Counted from the first letter of the stretch, positions 7,944 to 18,482 are shown. The stretch is DNA of 58,611 bases from Lactonifactor sp050944855 (GCA_050944855.1 JBMNRU010000020.1:1-58611), one strand, 5' to 3'. Notes: generated by a model not told the origin, from the sequence alone. A program made the numbers and translations.

Positions 7944-10172
7944 TTACGCCTCCCGGATTCTTAAATCCAGCGTTGTATAACGATTCTGTTCCGTCTGATT
8001 CTTTATCATCTCTGCAAAGGTATTTTCATCTCCTACAAGAGTTACACATTTTCGGGCTCTGGTCACCGCAGTATACAGCAAGTTTCGGTTCATCAGCATA
8101 CGCGGACCGGAAAGCAGAGGGATCACCACAGCAGGATATTCGCTTCCCTGGGATTTATGTATGGTAATCGCATAAGCCAATTCCAGTTCATCCAGCTGCT
8201 GATACGTATACTCCGCAAACCTGCACTCTTCAAATTCCACCGTAATGGTCTCTGCAAAGGTGTTAATCTCACGGATAATGCCCATATCACCATTAAAAAC
8301 GCCCACACCTTTCTCTACCGGTATGCCGTAACGCCCCCGGACTTCCCATTCCATTTGGTAATTATTTTTAATCTGCATTACCTTATCCCCTTCCCGATAC
8401 AGGGTCTGTCCGTGCTCCTTTTCTTTTTTTGACGGATCCCGGGGATTTAAAAACTGCTGTAAAATAACATTCAGGCGTTCCACGCCCAGCAGGCCTTTAC
8501 GCATGGGAGTCAGTACCTGCACGTCAAAGGGACTTGCCTTCACATACTTAGGCAGTTTTTGCTGTACCAGCGCAATTACCACACGAATGATCACATCCGC
8601 ATCATATCGTTTCAGAAAAAAGAAATCCATACTTTTATTATCTAATGCAACAGCGTCTCCATGGTTGATCTTATGTGCATTGATGACAATATCGCTTTGG
8701 GTCGCCTGACGAAAGATTTTGGTCAATTCTACCACAGGAAAGGCCCTGGAATGAATCATATCCTTCAACACGCTTCCCGGCCCCACACTTGGCAGCTGAT
8801 TCACATCCCCCACCAGCAAAAGCCGTGTTCCAATAGAAACAGCCGATAAAAGAGCATGCATCAGATAAATATCCACCATAGACATCTCATCAATAATTAC
8901 CACGTCTGCTTCCAGGGGATTCTCCTGATTCCGCTGAAACTGTATCTGCGCAGAAGATTCCTCCGGCATGCCGTTCAGTTCTAATAGGCGATGTATGGTC
9001 TGCGCCTCATACCCTGTGGCCTCCGTCATACGCTTGGCCGCTCTTCCTGTGGGAGCTGCCAGACGGATCTCCAGGCCTTCCATCTCAAAATAGCGGATCA
9101 CGGCATTGATCGTAGTGGTTTTACCTGTGCCCGGACCTCCGGTAAGAATCAAAAGCCCGTTTTGAGCTGCTTCTTTCACCGCCAGACGCTGCTTCTCATC
9201 CAGTTCCATCTCGCCCAGACGCTCAACCTGCCTCAGTTTTGCTTCTATCTGGTCTTCCTCCAGCTCTTCCCGTATATTCAATTCTTTCAGCATCTGTGCC
9301 GTATGCAGTTCCAAATGATAGTACTGCGTGGCATAAACAGCTTCCTCCTCTGTCCCATCCGGTTTTACGATACGCTTTACCACTACTTTTCGATCTATAG
9401 CCAGATCCATCACGTGTTTTTCCATGTAAGCCGCTTCTACCTGCAGCAAATGTTCTGTCCTGGCAAGGAGGATCTGCTTTGGCAGATAGACATGTCCCTC
9501 TGCTGTTGCCTGCAGCAGCACATACAGAAGGCCGCTGCGTATTCGATAGTCAGAATCTGTGTGAATCCCAATCCTGCCGGCAATCTCATCTGCGATCTTA
9601 AAACCAACTCCTGCGATGTCTTCCGCCATCTGATAAGGGTTTTCTTTTAGAACTCCATACAGCCGGGATCCGTACTGCTGATAGATTTTCACGCCTAATG
9701 TAAGCGAAATCCCATATTGCTGCAAAAACATCATAGCCTTGCGCATATCTGACTTTTCTTCTATCTGCACAGCGATTTCTCTGGCTTTTTTTTCACTGAT
9801 GCCCTTCACTTCGGCGAGACGTTCCGGCTCTTCTTCTATAATACGGAGGGTATCTCCTCCGAATCGCCGCACGATCCTGGAAGCTAATGCCGCTCCGATT
9901 CCTTTGATGGCACCACTTCCCAGATATCGTTCCATAGCCAGTGCGTCCTGTGGAACCACGGTCTCATAAGTACTTACGCAAAACTGTTCTCCATAGGACG
10001 GATGGGAGGTGTACCTGCCCTCTGCTTTTATGGTTTCCCCTTCACCTATATACTGAAAAGTTCCCACACAGGTGATCTCATCTCCCTCTGTCACCAGACT
10101 CAATACCGTATAGCCATTATCCTCATTCCGAAATATAATATGATCCACATATCCTTCTAACGTATCTGTCAT
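7944..10172 (-). CDS. recD2: RecD2-type ATP-dependent DNA helicase
   Basis: 742 aa, the typical RecD2 length. The N-terminal region has an OB-like start and tandem helix-hairpin-helix elements (IKGIGAALASRIV, VKGISEKKAREIA, IAGVGFKIADEIA). The superfamily 1B core has Walker A GGPGTGKTT near residue 347, Walker B VVIIDEMSMVD, GDVNQLPSVGPG, and motif VI-type ITIHKSQGSEYPAVV near the end. It unwinds DNA 5'-3' in repair outside a RecBCD complex. Only 4 bases separate it from the upstream mreB-type gene. Confidence 0.93.
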   Translation of the reverse strand: MTDTLEGYVDHIIFRNEDNGYTVLSLVTEGDEITCVGTFQYIGEGETIKAEGRYTSHPSYGEQFCVSTYETVVPQDALAMERYLGSGAIKGIGAALASRIVRRFGGDTLRIIEEEPERLAEVKGISEKKAREIAVQIEEKSDMRKAMMFLQQYGISLTLGVKIYQQYGSRLYGVLKENPYQMAEDIAGVGFKIADEIAGRIGIHTDSDYRIRSGLLYVLLQATAEGHVYLPKQILLARTEHLLQVEAAYMEKHVMDLAIDRKVVVKRIVKPDGTEEEAVYATQYYHLELHTAQMLKELNIREELEEDQIEAKLRQVERLGEMELDEKQRLAVKEAAQNGLLILTGGPGTGKTTTINAVIRYFEMEGLEIRLAAPTGRAAKRMTEATGYEAQTIHRLLELNGMPEESSAQIQFQRNQENPLEADVVIIDEMSMVDIYLMHALLSAVSIGTRLLLVGDVNQLPSVGPGSVLKDMIHSRAFPVVELTKIFRQATQSDIVINAHKINHGDAVALDNKSMDFFFLKRYDADVIIRVVIALVQQKLPKYVKASPFDVQVLTPMRKGLLGVERLNVILQQFLNPRDPSKKEKEHGQTLYREGDKVMQIKNNYQMEWEVRGRYGIPVEKGVGVFNGDMGIIREINTFAETITVEFEECRFAEYTYQQLDELELAYAITIHKSQGSEYPAVVIPLLSGPRMLMNRNLLYTAVTRARKCVTLVGDENTFAEMIKNQTEQNRYTTLDLRIREA

Positions 10173-10176
10173 GAAC

Positions 10177-11172
10177 CTATTGTCCTTTATCCATTTTGTT
10201 CATAATTTCAAAATATTTTCCTGTTCCCACGGCCACTGCCATCATAGGATCTTCCGCCACAACAGTATTAATGCCTGTCTCCTTTTCGATCAAAGTTTCC
10301 AGACCGCCCAGCAGGGAACCTCCTCCCGTAAGAACGATGCCCCGGTCTGCCACATCGGCAGCCAGTTCCGGCGGTGTCTTCTCTAACACACTATGTATCA
10401 GTTCCATAATCTGGGCTACCGGTTCTCTCAGCGCTTCCCGTATTTCTTCCGAAGTAATGCTCACTACTTTTGGCAGCCCCGTAATGGTATTTCTCCCCTT
10501 AATTTCCATTACTTTTGGCTGTGGTGTGGGATAAACATTCCCGATCTTTACCTTAATTTCTTCTGCCGTAGGCTCTCCGATCATAAGATTATGCTGTCTT
10601 CTCACATAGCGCATGATCGCCTGGTCAAAATTATCCCCCGCCACTTTTATAGAAGAGGACACTACTGTGCCTCCCAGAGAAACAATGGCTGCATCGGAAG
10701 TTCCTCCGCCGATATCTACCAGCATATTTCCAAAAGGACGTGTCACGTCAATCCCCACGCCGATAGCTGCTGCAACCGGTTCTTCTACAATCAGGACTTC
10801 CCTGGCACCAGCCAGATAAGTAGCTTCCTGCACTGCCTTTTTTTCTACTTCTGTCACACCGCTTGGCACACACACACTGATCTTTGGTTTACGGAAAGCC
10901 CGTCTTCCCATTCCTTTCGAGATAAAATACTTCAGCATCTTCTCTGTGATCTCATAATCAGAGATGGCCCCCTGGCGAATGGGACGGACTGCCATAATAT
11001 TCCCCGGTGTTCTTCCTATCATCATCCGTGCTTCCTCTCCTATCGCCCGGATTTTTTTCGCTTCTTTATCATATGCAACTACAGACGGTTCCTTCAAAAC
11101 CACGCCTTTTCCTTTCGCATATACCAAAATACTGGTTGTCCCCAGATCAATACCAATATCTGCTGCTGTCAT
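10177..11172 (-). CDS. MreB/Mbl-type rod shape actin homologue
   Basis: 331 aa with the actin/Hsp70 ATPase fold. It has the phosphate-1 loop IGIDLGTTS at the start, NMLVDIGGGTSD as the phosphate-2 loop, and the adenosine motif GIVLTGGGSLLGG. It polymerises under the membrane and organises wall synthesis. It is not next to mreC/mreD but between uvrA and recD2, so it is more likely an Mbl- or MreBH-like paralogue than the cell-shape operon MreB. The start has an AAAGGGG site 6 nt away. Confidence 0.9.
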   Translation of the reverse strand: MTAADIGIDLGTTSILVYAKGKGVVLKEPSVVAYDKEAKKIRAIGEEARMMIGRTPGNIMAVRPIRQGAISDYEITEKMLKYFISKGMGRRAFRKPKISVCVPSGVTEVEKKAVQEATYLAGAREVLIVEEPVAAAIGVGIDVTRPFGNMLVDIGGGTSDAAIVSLGGTVVSSSIKVAGDNFDQAIMRYVRRQHNLMIGEPTAEEIKVKIGNVYPTPQPKVMEIKGRNTITGLPKVVSITSEEIREALREPVAQIMELIHSVLEKTPPELAADVADRGIVLTGGGSLLGGLETLIEKETGINTVVAEDPMMAVAVGTGKYFEIMNKMDKGQ

Positions 11173-11264
11173 TTTCTACCCCTTTCTACTGCCATCTAAT
11201 ACTTTGACTGTTGGTATTCATTATATACCCATTATCTTAAAATTGAAAAGAATAACTATAGACC

Positions 11265-14096
11265 TTATTGTAAATATTTTGCCACATACTGACCGGTATA
11301 AGACTGCGGACACTGTGCCACCTCTTCCGGAGTCCCCTGGGCAATGATCCGGCCGCCTTTGTCTCCTCCTTCCGGCCCTACATCCAAAATATAATCTGCC
11401 GTTTTGATCACATCCAGATTGTGTTCGATCACAATAACCGTATTGCCGCCCTCTGCCAGACGTTTGAGGATCTCAATCAGTTTATGCACATCGGCAAAAT
11501 GCAGGCCCGTTGTAGGTTCATCCAGAATATATATCGTTTTTCCGGTACTACGTTTGCTCAATTCTGTTGCCAGCTTAATACGCTGTGCCTCTCCTCCGGA
11601 CAGCGTCGTAGACGGCTGGCCCAGACGAATATAGCCCAATCCCACATCATATAAAGTCTGAATCTTGCGCTTAATAGACGGCAGGGCATCAAAAAATGTC
11701 AGCGCTTCTTCCACCGTCATATCCAGCACATCATAAATACTCTTTCCCTTGTATTTTACTTCCAGAGTCTCACGATTATACCGTTTGCCGTGACATACTT
11801 CACAGGGTACATAGACATCCGGAAGGAAATGCATCTCTATCTTGATAATGCCGTCTCCACTGCAGGCCTCACACCGGCCGCCCTTTACATTAAAACTGAA
11901 GCGGCCTTTTTTGTATCCCTTCGCCTTGGCGTCTGCTGTTGCCGCAAACAGATCCCGGATCTGGTCAAATACGCCCGTATAAGTAGCCGGATTCGAACGC
12001 GGTGTCCTGCCGATGGGGGACTGATCAATGGAAATCACCTTATCTAACTGCTCCATGCCTTCTATTTTGTCATGTTCTCCCGGAATACAGCGGGCACGAT
12101 TGAGTTTTTTCGCTAACCCTTTGTATAAAATCTCATTTACCAGAGAACTCTTTCCTGATCCGGACACACCGGTAACACAGGTCATAACCCCCAACGGAAA
12201 TGATACATCTATATTCTTCAGATTATTCTGCCTTGCCCCCTTCACCGTCAGAAAACCGGTGGGAATTTTTCTCGTCTCCGGCACGGGTATCTTCATTCTT
12301 CCGCTTAAGTAAGCCCCAGTGATGGAATTCTCATTCTTCATGATCTCCTCTGCCGTTCCGATGGCTACCAGTTCTCCTCCATGTTCACCCGCTCCCGGTC
12401 CGATATCCACCACACAATCTGCGGCGCGCATGGTATCTTCATCGTGTTCTACTACGATCAGGGTATTGCCCAAATCCCTCAGATGACACAGGGTATTTAA
12501 AAGCTTATCATTGTCCCGCTGATGCAGGCCGATACTGGGCTCATCCAGAATATAAGCCACGCCCACCAGGCCGGAGCCGATCTGCGTAGCCAAACGGATG
12601 CGCTGCGCCTCTCCCCCTGACAAAGATGCCGTAGCCCTTGCAAGGGTCAGATATTCCAGTCCTACATTCATCAGAAAGCCCACACGGGCACGGATTTCCT
12701 TCAACACCTGCTCCCCGATAAACTGCTGGGTCTCGGTCAGATCCAAATGTTCCAGATACTCGTAAAGCTCCGCAATGGACATGGATGTTATTTCATAGAT
12801 ATTTTTTCCGCTGACGGTAACCGCCAGGGATTCTTTTTTCAAACGCTGTCCATGACATTCCTGACAGGGAGTAATGCGCATAAAGGTTTCATATTCCTGT
12901 TTGGAAATTTCAGAAGAAGTTTCCCGGTAGCGGCGTTCCACATTCCTTACGATCCCTTCAAAGGCGATATCGTAGACGCCTTCTCCCCTTTGTCCTTTGT
13001 AATGTACTTTGACCTCTTTTCCGTTTGTTCCGTGGATCAGAATATCCTTAATCCTCTGCGGATAATCCTGAAAAGGAGTGTCCAGGCGAAAATCATATGC
13101 CTCTGCCAGTGCATTCAGAATGGCTCTGGTAAAGCTGCCCTTGTCGGTACAGGACTGCCAGCCCATGACAGCAATGGCTCCCTGATCGATACTCAAAGTC
13201 TGATCCGGGATGATCAGATCCACATCAAATTCCATCCGGTAGCCCAGACCAAAACAGGAAGGACAGGCACCAAACGGATTGTTAAAAGAAAAGCTTCTGG
13301 GTTCAATCTCATCAATGCTGATACCGCAGTCCGGACAGGAAAAACTCTGACTGAAATTCATCTGGTTTCCATCCATGAGATCCACGATCATCAGGCCTTC
13401 CGACAGATTCAATACTGTTTCAATGGAATCCGTCAGTCGTTTTTGGATTCCCGGTTTTACAATAAGCCGGTCTACTACAATCTCAATATTATGCTTCACA
13501 TTTTTGTCCAGCTGAATCTCTTCTGACAATTCATACATATTGCCATCCACCTGGACACGGACATATCCGCTCTTCTTCGCACGTTCCAATAATTTTGCAT
13601 GCGTGCCTTTTCTTCCCCGCACTACAGGAGACAGCAGCTGGATCTTGCTTCGCTCGGGCAGTTCCATGATCTGATCCACCATCTGATCCACTGTCTGCTT
13701 CTTAATCTCTCTTCCGCATTTCGGACAATGGGGAATTCCGATCCTGGCATACAGCAAACGGAAATAATCATAAATTTCCGTCACCGTTCCCACCGTAGAA
13801 CGCGGGTTCCGGTTCGTTGACTTCTGATCGATGGAAATAGCCGGAGACAACCCCTCAATACTTTCAACGTTCGGTTTTTCCATCTGGCCCAAAAACTGTC
13901 TTGCATAAGAAGACAGAGATTCCATATATCGTCTCTGTCCTTCTGCATATATTGTATCAAACGCCAGAGAAGATTTACCGGATCCGCTCAAACCAGTCAG
14001 TACTACCAGCTCATTTCTCGGAATGTCTACATTTAAGTTTTTTAAATTATTTTCATTCGCGCCGCGAATTTTAATAAACTGTTTTTTCTCTGCCAT
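11265..14096 (-). CDS. uvrA: Excinuclease ABC subunit A
   Basis: 943 aa. Two ABC ATPase modules are present, with Walker A motifs TGLSGSGKSSL and TGVSGSGKSSL and signatures LSGGEAQRIRLAT and LSGGEAQRIKLAT. Zinc-binding cysteine pairs occur at CPKCG, CPDCG..CPSC and CEACSG..CEVCHG. UvrA scans DNA for bulky damage and loads UvrB. No uvrB or uvrC is present in the window, unlike the common uvrB-uvrA pairing. Start: ATG with a GAGGAG site. Confidence 0.96.
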   Translation of the reverse strand: MAEKKQFIKIRGANENNLKNLNVDIPRNELVVLTGLSGSGKSSLAFDTIYAEGQRRYMESLSSYARQFLGQMEKPNVESIEGLSPAISIDQKSTNRNPRSTVGTVTEIYDYFRLLYARIGIPHCPKCGREIKKQTVDQMVDQIMELPERSKIQLLSPVVRGRKGTHAKLLERAKKSGYVRVQVDGNMYELSEEIQLDKNVKHNIEIVVDRLIVKPGIQKRLTDSIETVLNLSEGLMIVDLMDGNQMNFSQSFSCPDCGISIDEIEPRSFSFNNPFGACPSCFGLGYRMEFDVDLIIPDQTLSIDQGAIAVMGWQSCTDKGSFTRAILNALAEAYDFRLDTPFQDYPQRIKDILIHGTNGKEVKVHYKGQRGEGVYDIAFEGIVRNVERRYRETSSEISKQEYETFMRITPCQECHGQRLKKESLAVTVSGKNIYEITSMSIAELYEYLEHLDLTETQQFIGEQVLKEIRARVGFLMNVGLEYLTLARATASLSGGEAQRIRLATQIGSGLVGVAYILDEPSIGLHQRDNDKLLNTLCHLRDLGNTLIVVEHDEDTMRAADCVVDIGPGAGEHGGELVAIGTAEEIMKNENSITGAYLSGRMKIPVPETRKIPTGFLTVKGARQNNLKNIDVSFPLGVMTCVTGVSGSGKSSLVNEILYKGLAKKLNRARCIPGEHDKIEGMEQLDKVISIDQSPIGRTPRSNPATYTGVFDQIRDLFAATADAKAKGYKKGRFSFNVKGGRCEACSGDGIIKIEMHFLPDVYVPCEVCHGKRYNRETLEVKYKGKSIYDVLDMTVEEALTFFDALPSIKRKIQTLYDVGLGYIRLGQPSTTLSGGEAQRIKLATELSKRSTGKTIYILDEPTTGLHFADVHKLIEILKRLAEGGNTVIVIEHNLDVIKTADYILDVGPEGGDKGGRIIAQGTPEEVAQCPQSYTGQYVAKYLQ

Positions 14097-14185
14097 ATAT
14101 TCTCCTCATGTTGCTCACCTATTCTCTCTTACCGCAATCAGTGTACCATACCGTGCTTATTTTTGCAAACATTTGTTCGCATAAA

Positions 14186-14229
14186 GAAAAGGAATGAGGT
14201 ACACCCCAGAGGCATACCTTATTCCTTTT
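14186..14229 (-). terminator. Terminator overlapping the end of the CBS-domain gene
   Basis: Arms 14186-14200 and 14215-14229 (AAAAGGAATGAGGTA / TACCTTATTCCTTTT) pair with one G-T wobble. Read on the minus strand the hairpin includes the stop codon of the CBS gene and is followed by CTTTTCTTT, a partial U tract. Confidence 0.65.
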
Positions 14230-14626
14230 TTGTCTTTTCATAACAGTACTGTATAATATCTTTTCGAGTGATCAATCCAATAAACTTCTTTTGATCATCT
14301 ACCACCGGAACAAAATTCTGGCTCATGGCCCGATCAATGAGATCCTCCATTTTCGCCCCGATCTGCACCGGCTTATAATCCACTTTTCTATTAACTTTAC
14401 AAACGCCGATATTCTCCATATCTTTTAAGGTAACCGGCCCCATTTCTTTCAGACCCCAGAGTATATCTCCTTCTGTAATCGTTCCTACGTACTTACCTCG
14501 CCGATTGATGATAGGAATACAAGAATAACGATGGTGCTCCATCTTCTCAAATGTCTGGCGCAGAGTATCATCATCATAAATATACGCCACTTCCTCCTTC
14601 GGTGTCAAAAAGAATAAAATGTTCAT
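14219..14626 (-). CDS. CBS domain pair protein
   Basis: 135 aa consisting almost entirely of two CBS motifs (about residues 8-60 and 75-130; GKYVGTITEGDILWGL and KKFIGLITRKDIIQYC). Such stand-alone pairs bind adenine nucleotides and act as energy or ligand sensors. A longer frame starts with GTG at 14677, but ATG at 14626 is preceded by an AGAGGT site and is the better start. No effector domain is present, so the target is unknown. It has its own terminator. Confidence 0.82.
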   Translation of the reverse strand: MNILFFLTPKEEVAYIYDDDTLRQTFEKMEHHRYSCIPIINRRGKYVGTITEGDILWGLKEMGPVTLKDMENIGVCKVNRKVDYKPVQIGAKMEDLIDRAMSQNFVPVVDDQKKFIGLITRKDIIQYCYEKTKKE

Positions 14627-14742
14627 ATTTTGTACCTCTTTTCCGCGTATGCCCCCACAACATGCGTGGTTCATCACTATCTATAGTGTAACGGAAACCA
14701 CCGGGAAATGCTATGTTTTAAATCTAAAATTTGCATAAAGAT

Positions 14743-15429
14743 TTATACCAGAATATCTGGAATAAAAGAAAGGTCGGAAAAACAATAATTCTCCTGTCCG
14801 GTTTCCTTTCTATGCACCAGGATCGTGGTCATGCTCATTTGATTGCCGCCTGCAATATCAGCCCTGAGATTATCTCCTACCATATAGCAGACAGAGGGAT
14901 ATCCCGCCATTTCCAGCCCTATGCGAAAAAACTCTTCCCGCGGCTTATCATATCCCACCACTGCAGATATTACCAGACCGTCAAAATACGGCATCAGTCC
15001 AAGTTCTTTTACAATTACTTCCAATTCCGGATAATTATTGGACAGCAGATAATTTTCATATCCCTTTTCTCTGCAGGCTGAAAGGGTATCACAGGCATCC
15101 TGATATAACCGATAATTTTCTACTTTTAAAATCTCGCTCCGCATATCCTGACTGGCGCGAAGGGCAATCTCCTGCGGCACGCCTGCCAGGCGGTAAGCCT
15201 GCCAAAAACGCTCTTCTGTATAAGCCCACCAGGCGTCTCCCACAAGCTTCCTATTATCCTTTTCCGGCTCATCCCATGTATATAAAACAATCCCTGTACT
15301 TCTCAGATCCTCGATCCGAAGAGGCGTATCCGGCCAGTATCGCTTTAGGATCCGATACATACAATTGCTCCACATATGTTCCGAATACACCAGGGTTCCA
15401 TCAAAATCCCAAAATATTGCTTTCTTCAT
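14743..15429 (-). CDS. HAD-superfamily phosphatase
   Basis: 228 aa. Motif I FWDFDGTLVYSE (nucleophile Asp) is at the start, motif II LLSNNYPE, the motif III lysine lies in GYDKPREEFF, and motif IV MVGDNLRADIAGG is near the end. A helical cap between motifs I and II gives a phosphoglycolate-phosphatase-like (class I) layout. Substrate is unknown. ATG at 15429 is chosen over an upstream GTG because the GGAGAG site is spaced for it. It follows hemW by 12 bases and is probably co-transcribed. Confidence 0.82.
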   Translation of the reverse strand: MKKAIFWDFDGTLVYSEHMWSNCMYRILKRYWPDTPLRIEDLRSTGIVLYTWDEPEKDNRKLVGDAWWAYTEERFWQAYRLAGVPQEIALRASQDMRSEILKVENYRLYQDACDTLSACREKGYENYLLSNNYPELEVIVKELGLMPYFDGLVISAVVGYDKPREEFFRIGLEMAGYPSVCYMVGDNLRADIAGGNQMSMTTILVHRKETGQENYCFSDLSFIPDILV

Positions 15430-15441
15430 CCGTCTCTCCAC

Positions 15442-16584
15442 TCACAGCAAAAATTCAGAAAGGATCACATTACTGACGGAAATGCCTGCTCTGCTCAGGA
15501 AAATTCTATCTCCTGCCCTTCCCAGAAATCCCATAGTCTCATATTTATCAATAACCGGCCCGTAAACTTCCTCTACTGTTTTTCCATACAGTTGATAAAA
15601 TCTGCTTCCGGAAATCCCATCCGTCATACGAAGTCCCAGAAACATAAACTCTTCCATCTGCTCCTGCACACTTAATACTTCTTCCTCTTCCCGCATACGA
15701 ACCGGATGGCCGCTGTTTTCCATATAAACAGTCCAGTCCCTGGTATTGTGAAATCTTCTGTTCTCCAAAAGTGAGGCACTCCCCAGTCCGAGACCCAGAT
15801 AGTTTTTTCTCTTCCAGTAACTGCAGTTATGACGACATTCCATTCCCGGCTTGGCATAATTCGAGATTTCATACTGCTGATAGCCTGCCTCCTGCAGCAT
15901 CGTACCCGTATCTTCATACATCTGCCGCTCTTCCTCTTCATCCGGCAAAGATAATACTCCTTTTTCCTGCATTTCATAAAAAGGAGTCCCTTCCTCCACG
16001 ATCAGACTGTAGGCAGAGATATGTTCCGGCTCCAGAGCAGTTACCTTCTCCAGATTTTTTCTCCAGGCTTCTGCACTCTGTCCTGGAATTGCCGATATCA
16101 AATCCACATTCATATTGGAAAATCCCGTATTTCTGGCCATTTCATAGCTTTCCAAAAATGTTTCCCAGGAATGGATACGCCCCAGCATTTTCAAATCTGC
16201 TTCCTCTGCAGACTGCAGACCAAAGCTGATCCTGTTCATGCCGCAGGAACGATAAGTGCAAAGTTTTTCTTTATCCACTGTGCCCGGATTAGCTTCCGTA
16301 GTAATCTCTGCATCCTGCTCAATGGAAAACACCTCATGCAGTGCCTCCATAATACGGGCAGTCTGCTCCGAAGCCAGAATAGACGGAGTCCCTCCGCCCA
16401 AAAAGACGGTAGGGACCCGATAATTTTCCGCCATTTCTTTATATGACTGTATTTCTTTCACAAGAGCCTGTACATACATTTCCTGTTTTTGAGGCGAATC
16501 CGCCCATGACAGGAAATCACAGTATGCACATTTCTGCATACAAAATGGAATATGCAGATACAGACCCATTTCCTGTTTTTCCAT
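15442..16584 (-). CDS. hemW: HemW-type radical SAM heme chaperone
   Basis: 380 aa. The radical SAM cluster motif CMQKCAYC is at the N-terminus (HIPFCMQKCAYCDF), followed by FLGGGTPS and TTEANPGT, and there is a HemN-type C-terminal domain. It lacks the fourth cysteine of true HemN coproporphyrinogen dehydrogenases (CxxxCxxCxC), which points to HemW, a heme-transfer protein often misnamed as HemN. ATG at 16584 with an AGAGAGG site is preferred over a TTG at 16605. It lies directly after lepA, the standard Firmicute order. Confidence 0.88.
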   Translation of the reverse strand: MEKQEMGLYLHIPFCMQKCAYCDFLSWADSPQKQEMYVQALVKEIQSYKEMAENYRVPTVFLGGGTPSILASEQTARIMEALHEVFSIEQDAEITTEANPGTVDKEKLCTYRSCGMNRISFGLQSAEEADLKMLGRIHSWETFLESYEMARNTGFSNMNVDLISAIPGQSAEAWRKNLEKVTALEPEHISAYSLIVEEGTPFYEMQEKGVLSLPDEEEERQMYEDTGTMLQEAGYQQYEISNYAKPGMECRHNCSYWKRKNYLGLGLGSASLLENRRFHNTRDWTVYMENSGHPVRMREEEEVLSVQEQMEEFMFLGLRMTDGISGSRFYQLYGKTVEEVYGPVIDKYETMGFLGRAGDRIFLSRAGISVSNVILSEFLL

Positions 16585-16632
16585 ACTGTCCTCTCTAAAT
16601 ATCAATATAAATGAAAGAGAAACGTTTTCCTT

Positions 16633-18447
16633 TTACTTGTCATCCAGCTTTAACACACTCATAAAGGCTTTCTGCGGAATCTCCACATTGCCTACCTGGC
16701 GCATCCGCTTCTTACCTTCTTTCTGCTTCTCTAACAGTTTCTTCTTTCGGGAAATATCACCGCCGTAACATTTTGCCAATACATCCTTTCGCATGGCTTT
16801 AACGGTTTCTCTCGCAATAATCTTGCTTCCGATCGCTGCCTGGATCGGAATCTCAAAAAGCTGTCTCGGAATCTCCTCTTTCAGCTTTTCACACATTTTT
16901 CTGCCGCGATCATAGGCAGAACCGGCAAAGACAATGAACGACAGCGCATCCACTTCCTCTTTGTTTACCAGAATATCCAGCTTCACAAGTTCACTGCGCT
17001 CATAACCCAGCATTTCATAGTCAAAGGAAGCATAGCCTCTGGAACGGGATTTTAAAGCATCAAAGAAATCATAAATAATCTCATTCAACGGCAAATGATA
17101 ATGGAGCAGTGCCCGGGTAGTTTCCATATATTCCATACCCTGATACTGGCCCCGGCGTTCCTGGCACAAGTCCATGATGGGACCAATAAATTCCGTGGTC
17201 ACCATAATCTCCGCTTTTACCATTGGCTCTTCCATATAATCAATTTCGGAAGGATCCGGCAGGTTAGAAGGGTTGGTCAGATCAATCACTTCTCCGTTGC
17301 ACTTATGCACCTTATAAATAACACTGGGAGCGGTTGTAACCAGATCCAGATTATACTCTCTCTCCAGACGCTCCTGGATAATTTCCAGATGCAAAAGTCC
17401 CAAAAATCCGCAGCGGAAACCAAATCCCAACGCCACAGAAGTTTCCGGTTCATAATACAAAGCCGCATCATTCAGCTGCAGCTTTTCTAAAGCATCTCTC
17501 AGATCCTGATACTTTGCTCCGTCTGCCGGATACAGACCGCAATAAACCATCGGATTTACCTTCTTATATCCGGGAAGCGGTTTGGCACAGGGATGATCCT
17601 TATCCGTAATGGTATCGCCCACACGGGTATCTTTTACATTTTTTATGCTGGCTGTAATATAACCAACCATGCCCGCACTTAACTCATCACAGGGAATAAA
17701 CTGTCCTGCTCCGAAATAGCCTACTTCCACCACCTCTTCACAGGCGCCTGTAGCCATCATCTGGATACACGTTCCCTTTTTTACAGTACCTTCCTTAATA
17801 CGGCAAAATACAATAACACCTTTGTACGGATCATACAGAGAGTCAAAGATCAGCGCCTGCAGCGGCGCATCCGGATCTCCGCCCGGAGCCGGAATCTTCT
17901 CTACTACCTGTTCCAGCACCCCTTCGATATTAATTCCCTGTTTTGCAGAAATCTGCGGTGCATCCTGGGCCTCAATACCGATCACATCTTCAATTTCATT
18001 TATAACGCGCTCCGGATCTGCACTTGGAAGATCAATTTTATTAATAACGGGAAATACATCCAAATCGTGATCCAATGCCAGATATACATTCGCCAGGGTC
18101 TGCGCTTCAATCCCCTGTGCAGCATCTACGATCAGGATGGCACCGTCACAGGCTGCCAGGCTTCTGGACACTTCATAGTTAAAGTCCACATGTCCCGGTG
18201 TGTCGATTAAGTTGAAAATATATTCTTCCCCATCTTTTGCTTTATAAATAATACGGACAGCCTGAGATTTAATTGTGATCCCTCTCTCACGCTCCAGATC
18301 CATATTATCCAGCACCTGAGACTGCATCTCCCGTTCGGTGAGCAGACCCGTCTTTTCGATAATACGGTCTGCCAGGGTAGATTTTCCATGATCTATATGC
18401 GCAATAATACAAAAATTCCTGATTTTACTCTGGTCAATTCTTGCCAC
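16633..18447 (-). CDS. lepA: Elongation factor 4 (LepA)
   Basis: 604 aa, full length. GTPase motifs are AHIDHGKSTL (G1), DTPGHVDF (G3) and NKIDLP (G4). EF-G-like domains follow, then the LepA-specific C-terminus with GGDISRKKKLLEKQKEGKKRM-type basic sequence. LepA acts on stalled or mis-translocated ribosomes. The start is GTG, with an AGGAGG site 7 nt upstream. Confidence 0.96.
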   Translation of the reverse strand: MARIDQSKIRNFCIIAHIDHGKSTLADRIIEKTGLLTEREMQSQVLDNMDLERERGITIKSQAVRIIYKAKDGEEYIFNLIDTPGHVDFNYEVSRSLAACDGAILIVDAAQGIEAQTLANVYLALDHDLDVFPVINKIDLPSADPERVINEIEDVIGIEAQDAPQISAKQGINIEGVLEQVVEKIPAPGGDPDAPLQALIFDSLYDPYKGVIVFCRIKEGTVKKGTCIQMMATGACEEVVEVGYFGAGQFIPCDELSAGMVGYITASIKNVKDTRVGDTITDKDHPCAKPLPGYKKVNPMVYCGLYPADGAKYQDLRDALEKLQLNDAALYYEPETSVALGFGFRCGFLGLLHLEIIQERLEREYNLDLVTTAPSVIYKVHKCNGEVIDLTNPSNLPDPSEIDYMEEPMVKAEIMVTTEFIGPIMDLCQERRGQYQGMEYMETTRALLHYHLPLNEIIYDFFDALKSRSRGYASFDYEMLGYERSELVKLDILVNKEEVDALSFIVFAGSAYDRGRKMCEKLKEEIPRQLFEIPIQAAIGSKIIARETVKAMRKDVLAKCYGGDISRKKKLLEKQKEGKKRMRQVGNVEIPQKAFMSVLKLDDK

Positions 18448-18482
18448 GTATATTCCTCCTGCTTTTGTTCATATTCCTTTTA

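Noticed and set aside
10393..13526. Long plus-strand frames opposite the mreB-type gene and uvrA (up to 268 codons)
   Set aside because: Antisense shadows of well-supported genes, without ribosome sites or recognisable motifs.
15442..16584. Annotation as HemN coproporphyrinogen dehydrogenase
   Set aside because: The cluster motif lacks the fourth cysteine and the gene sits in the lepA-hemW order, so HemW fits better.
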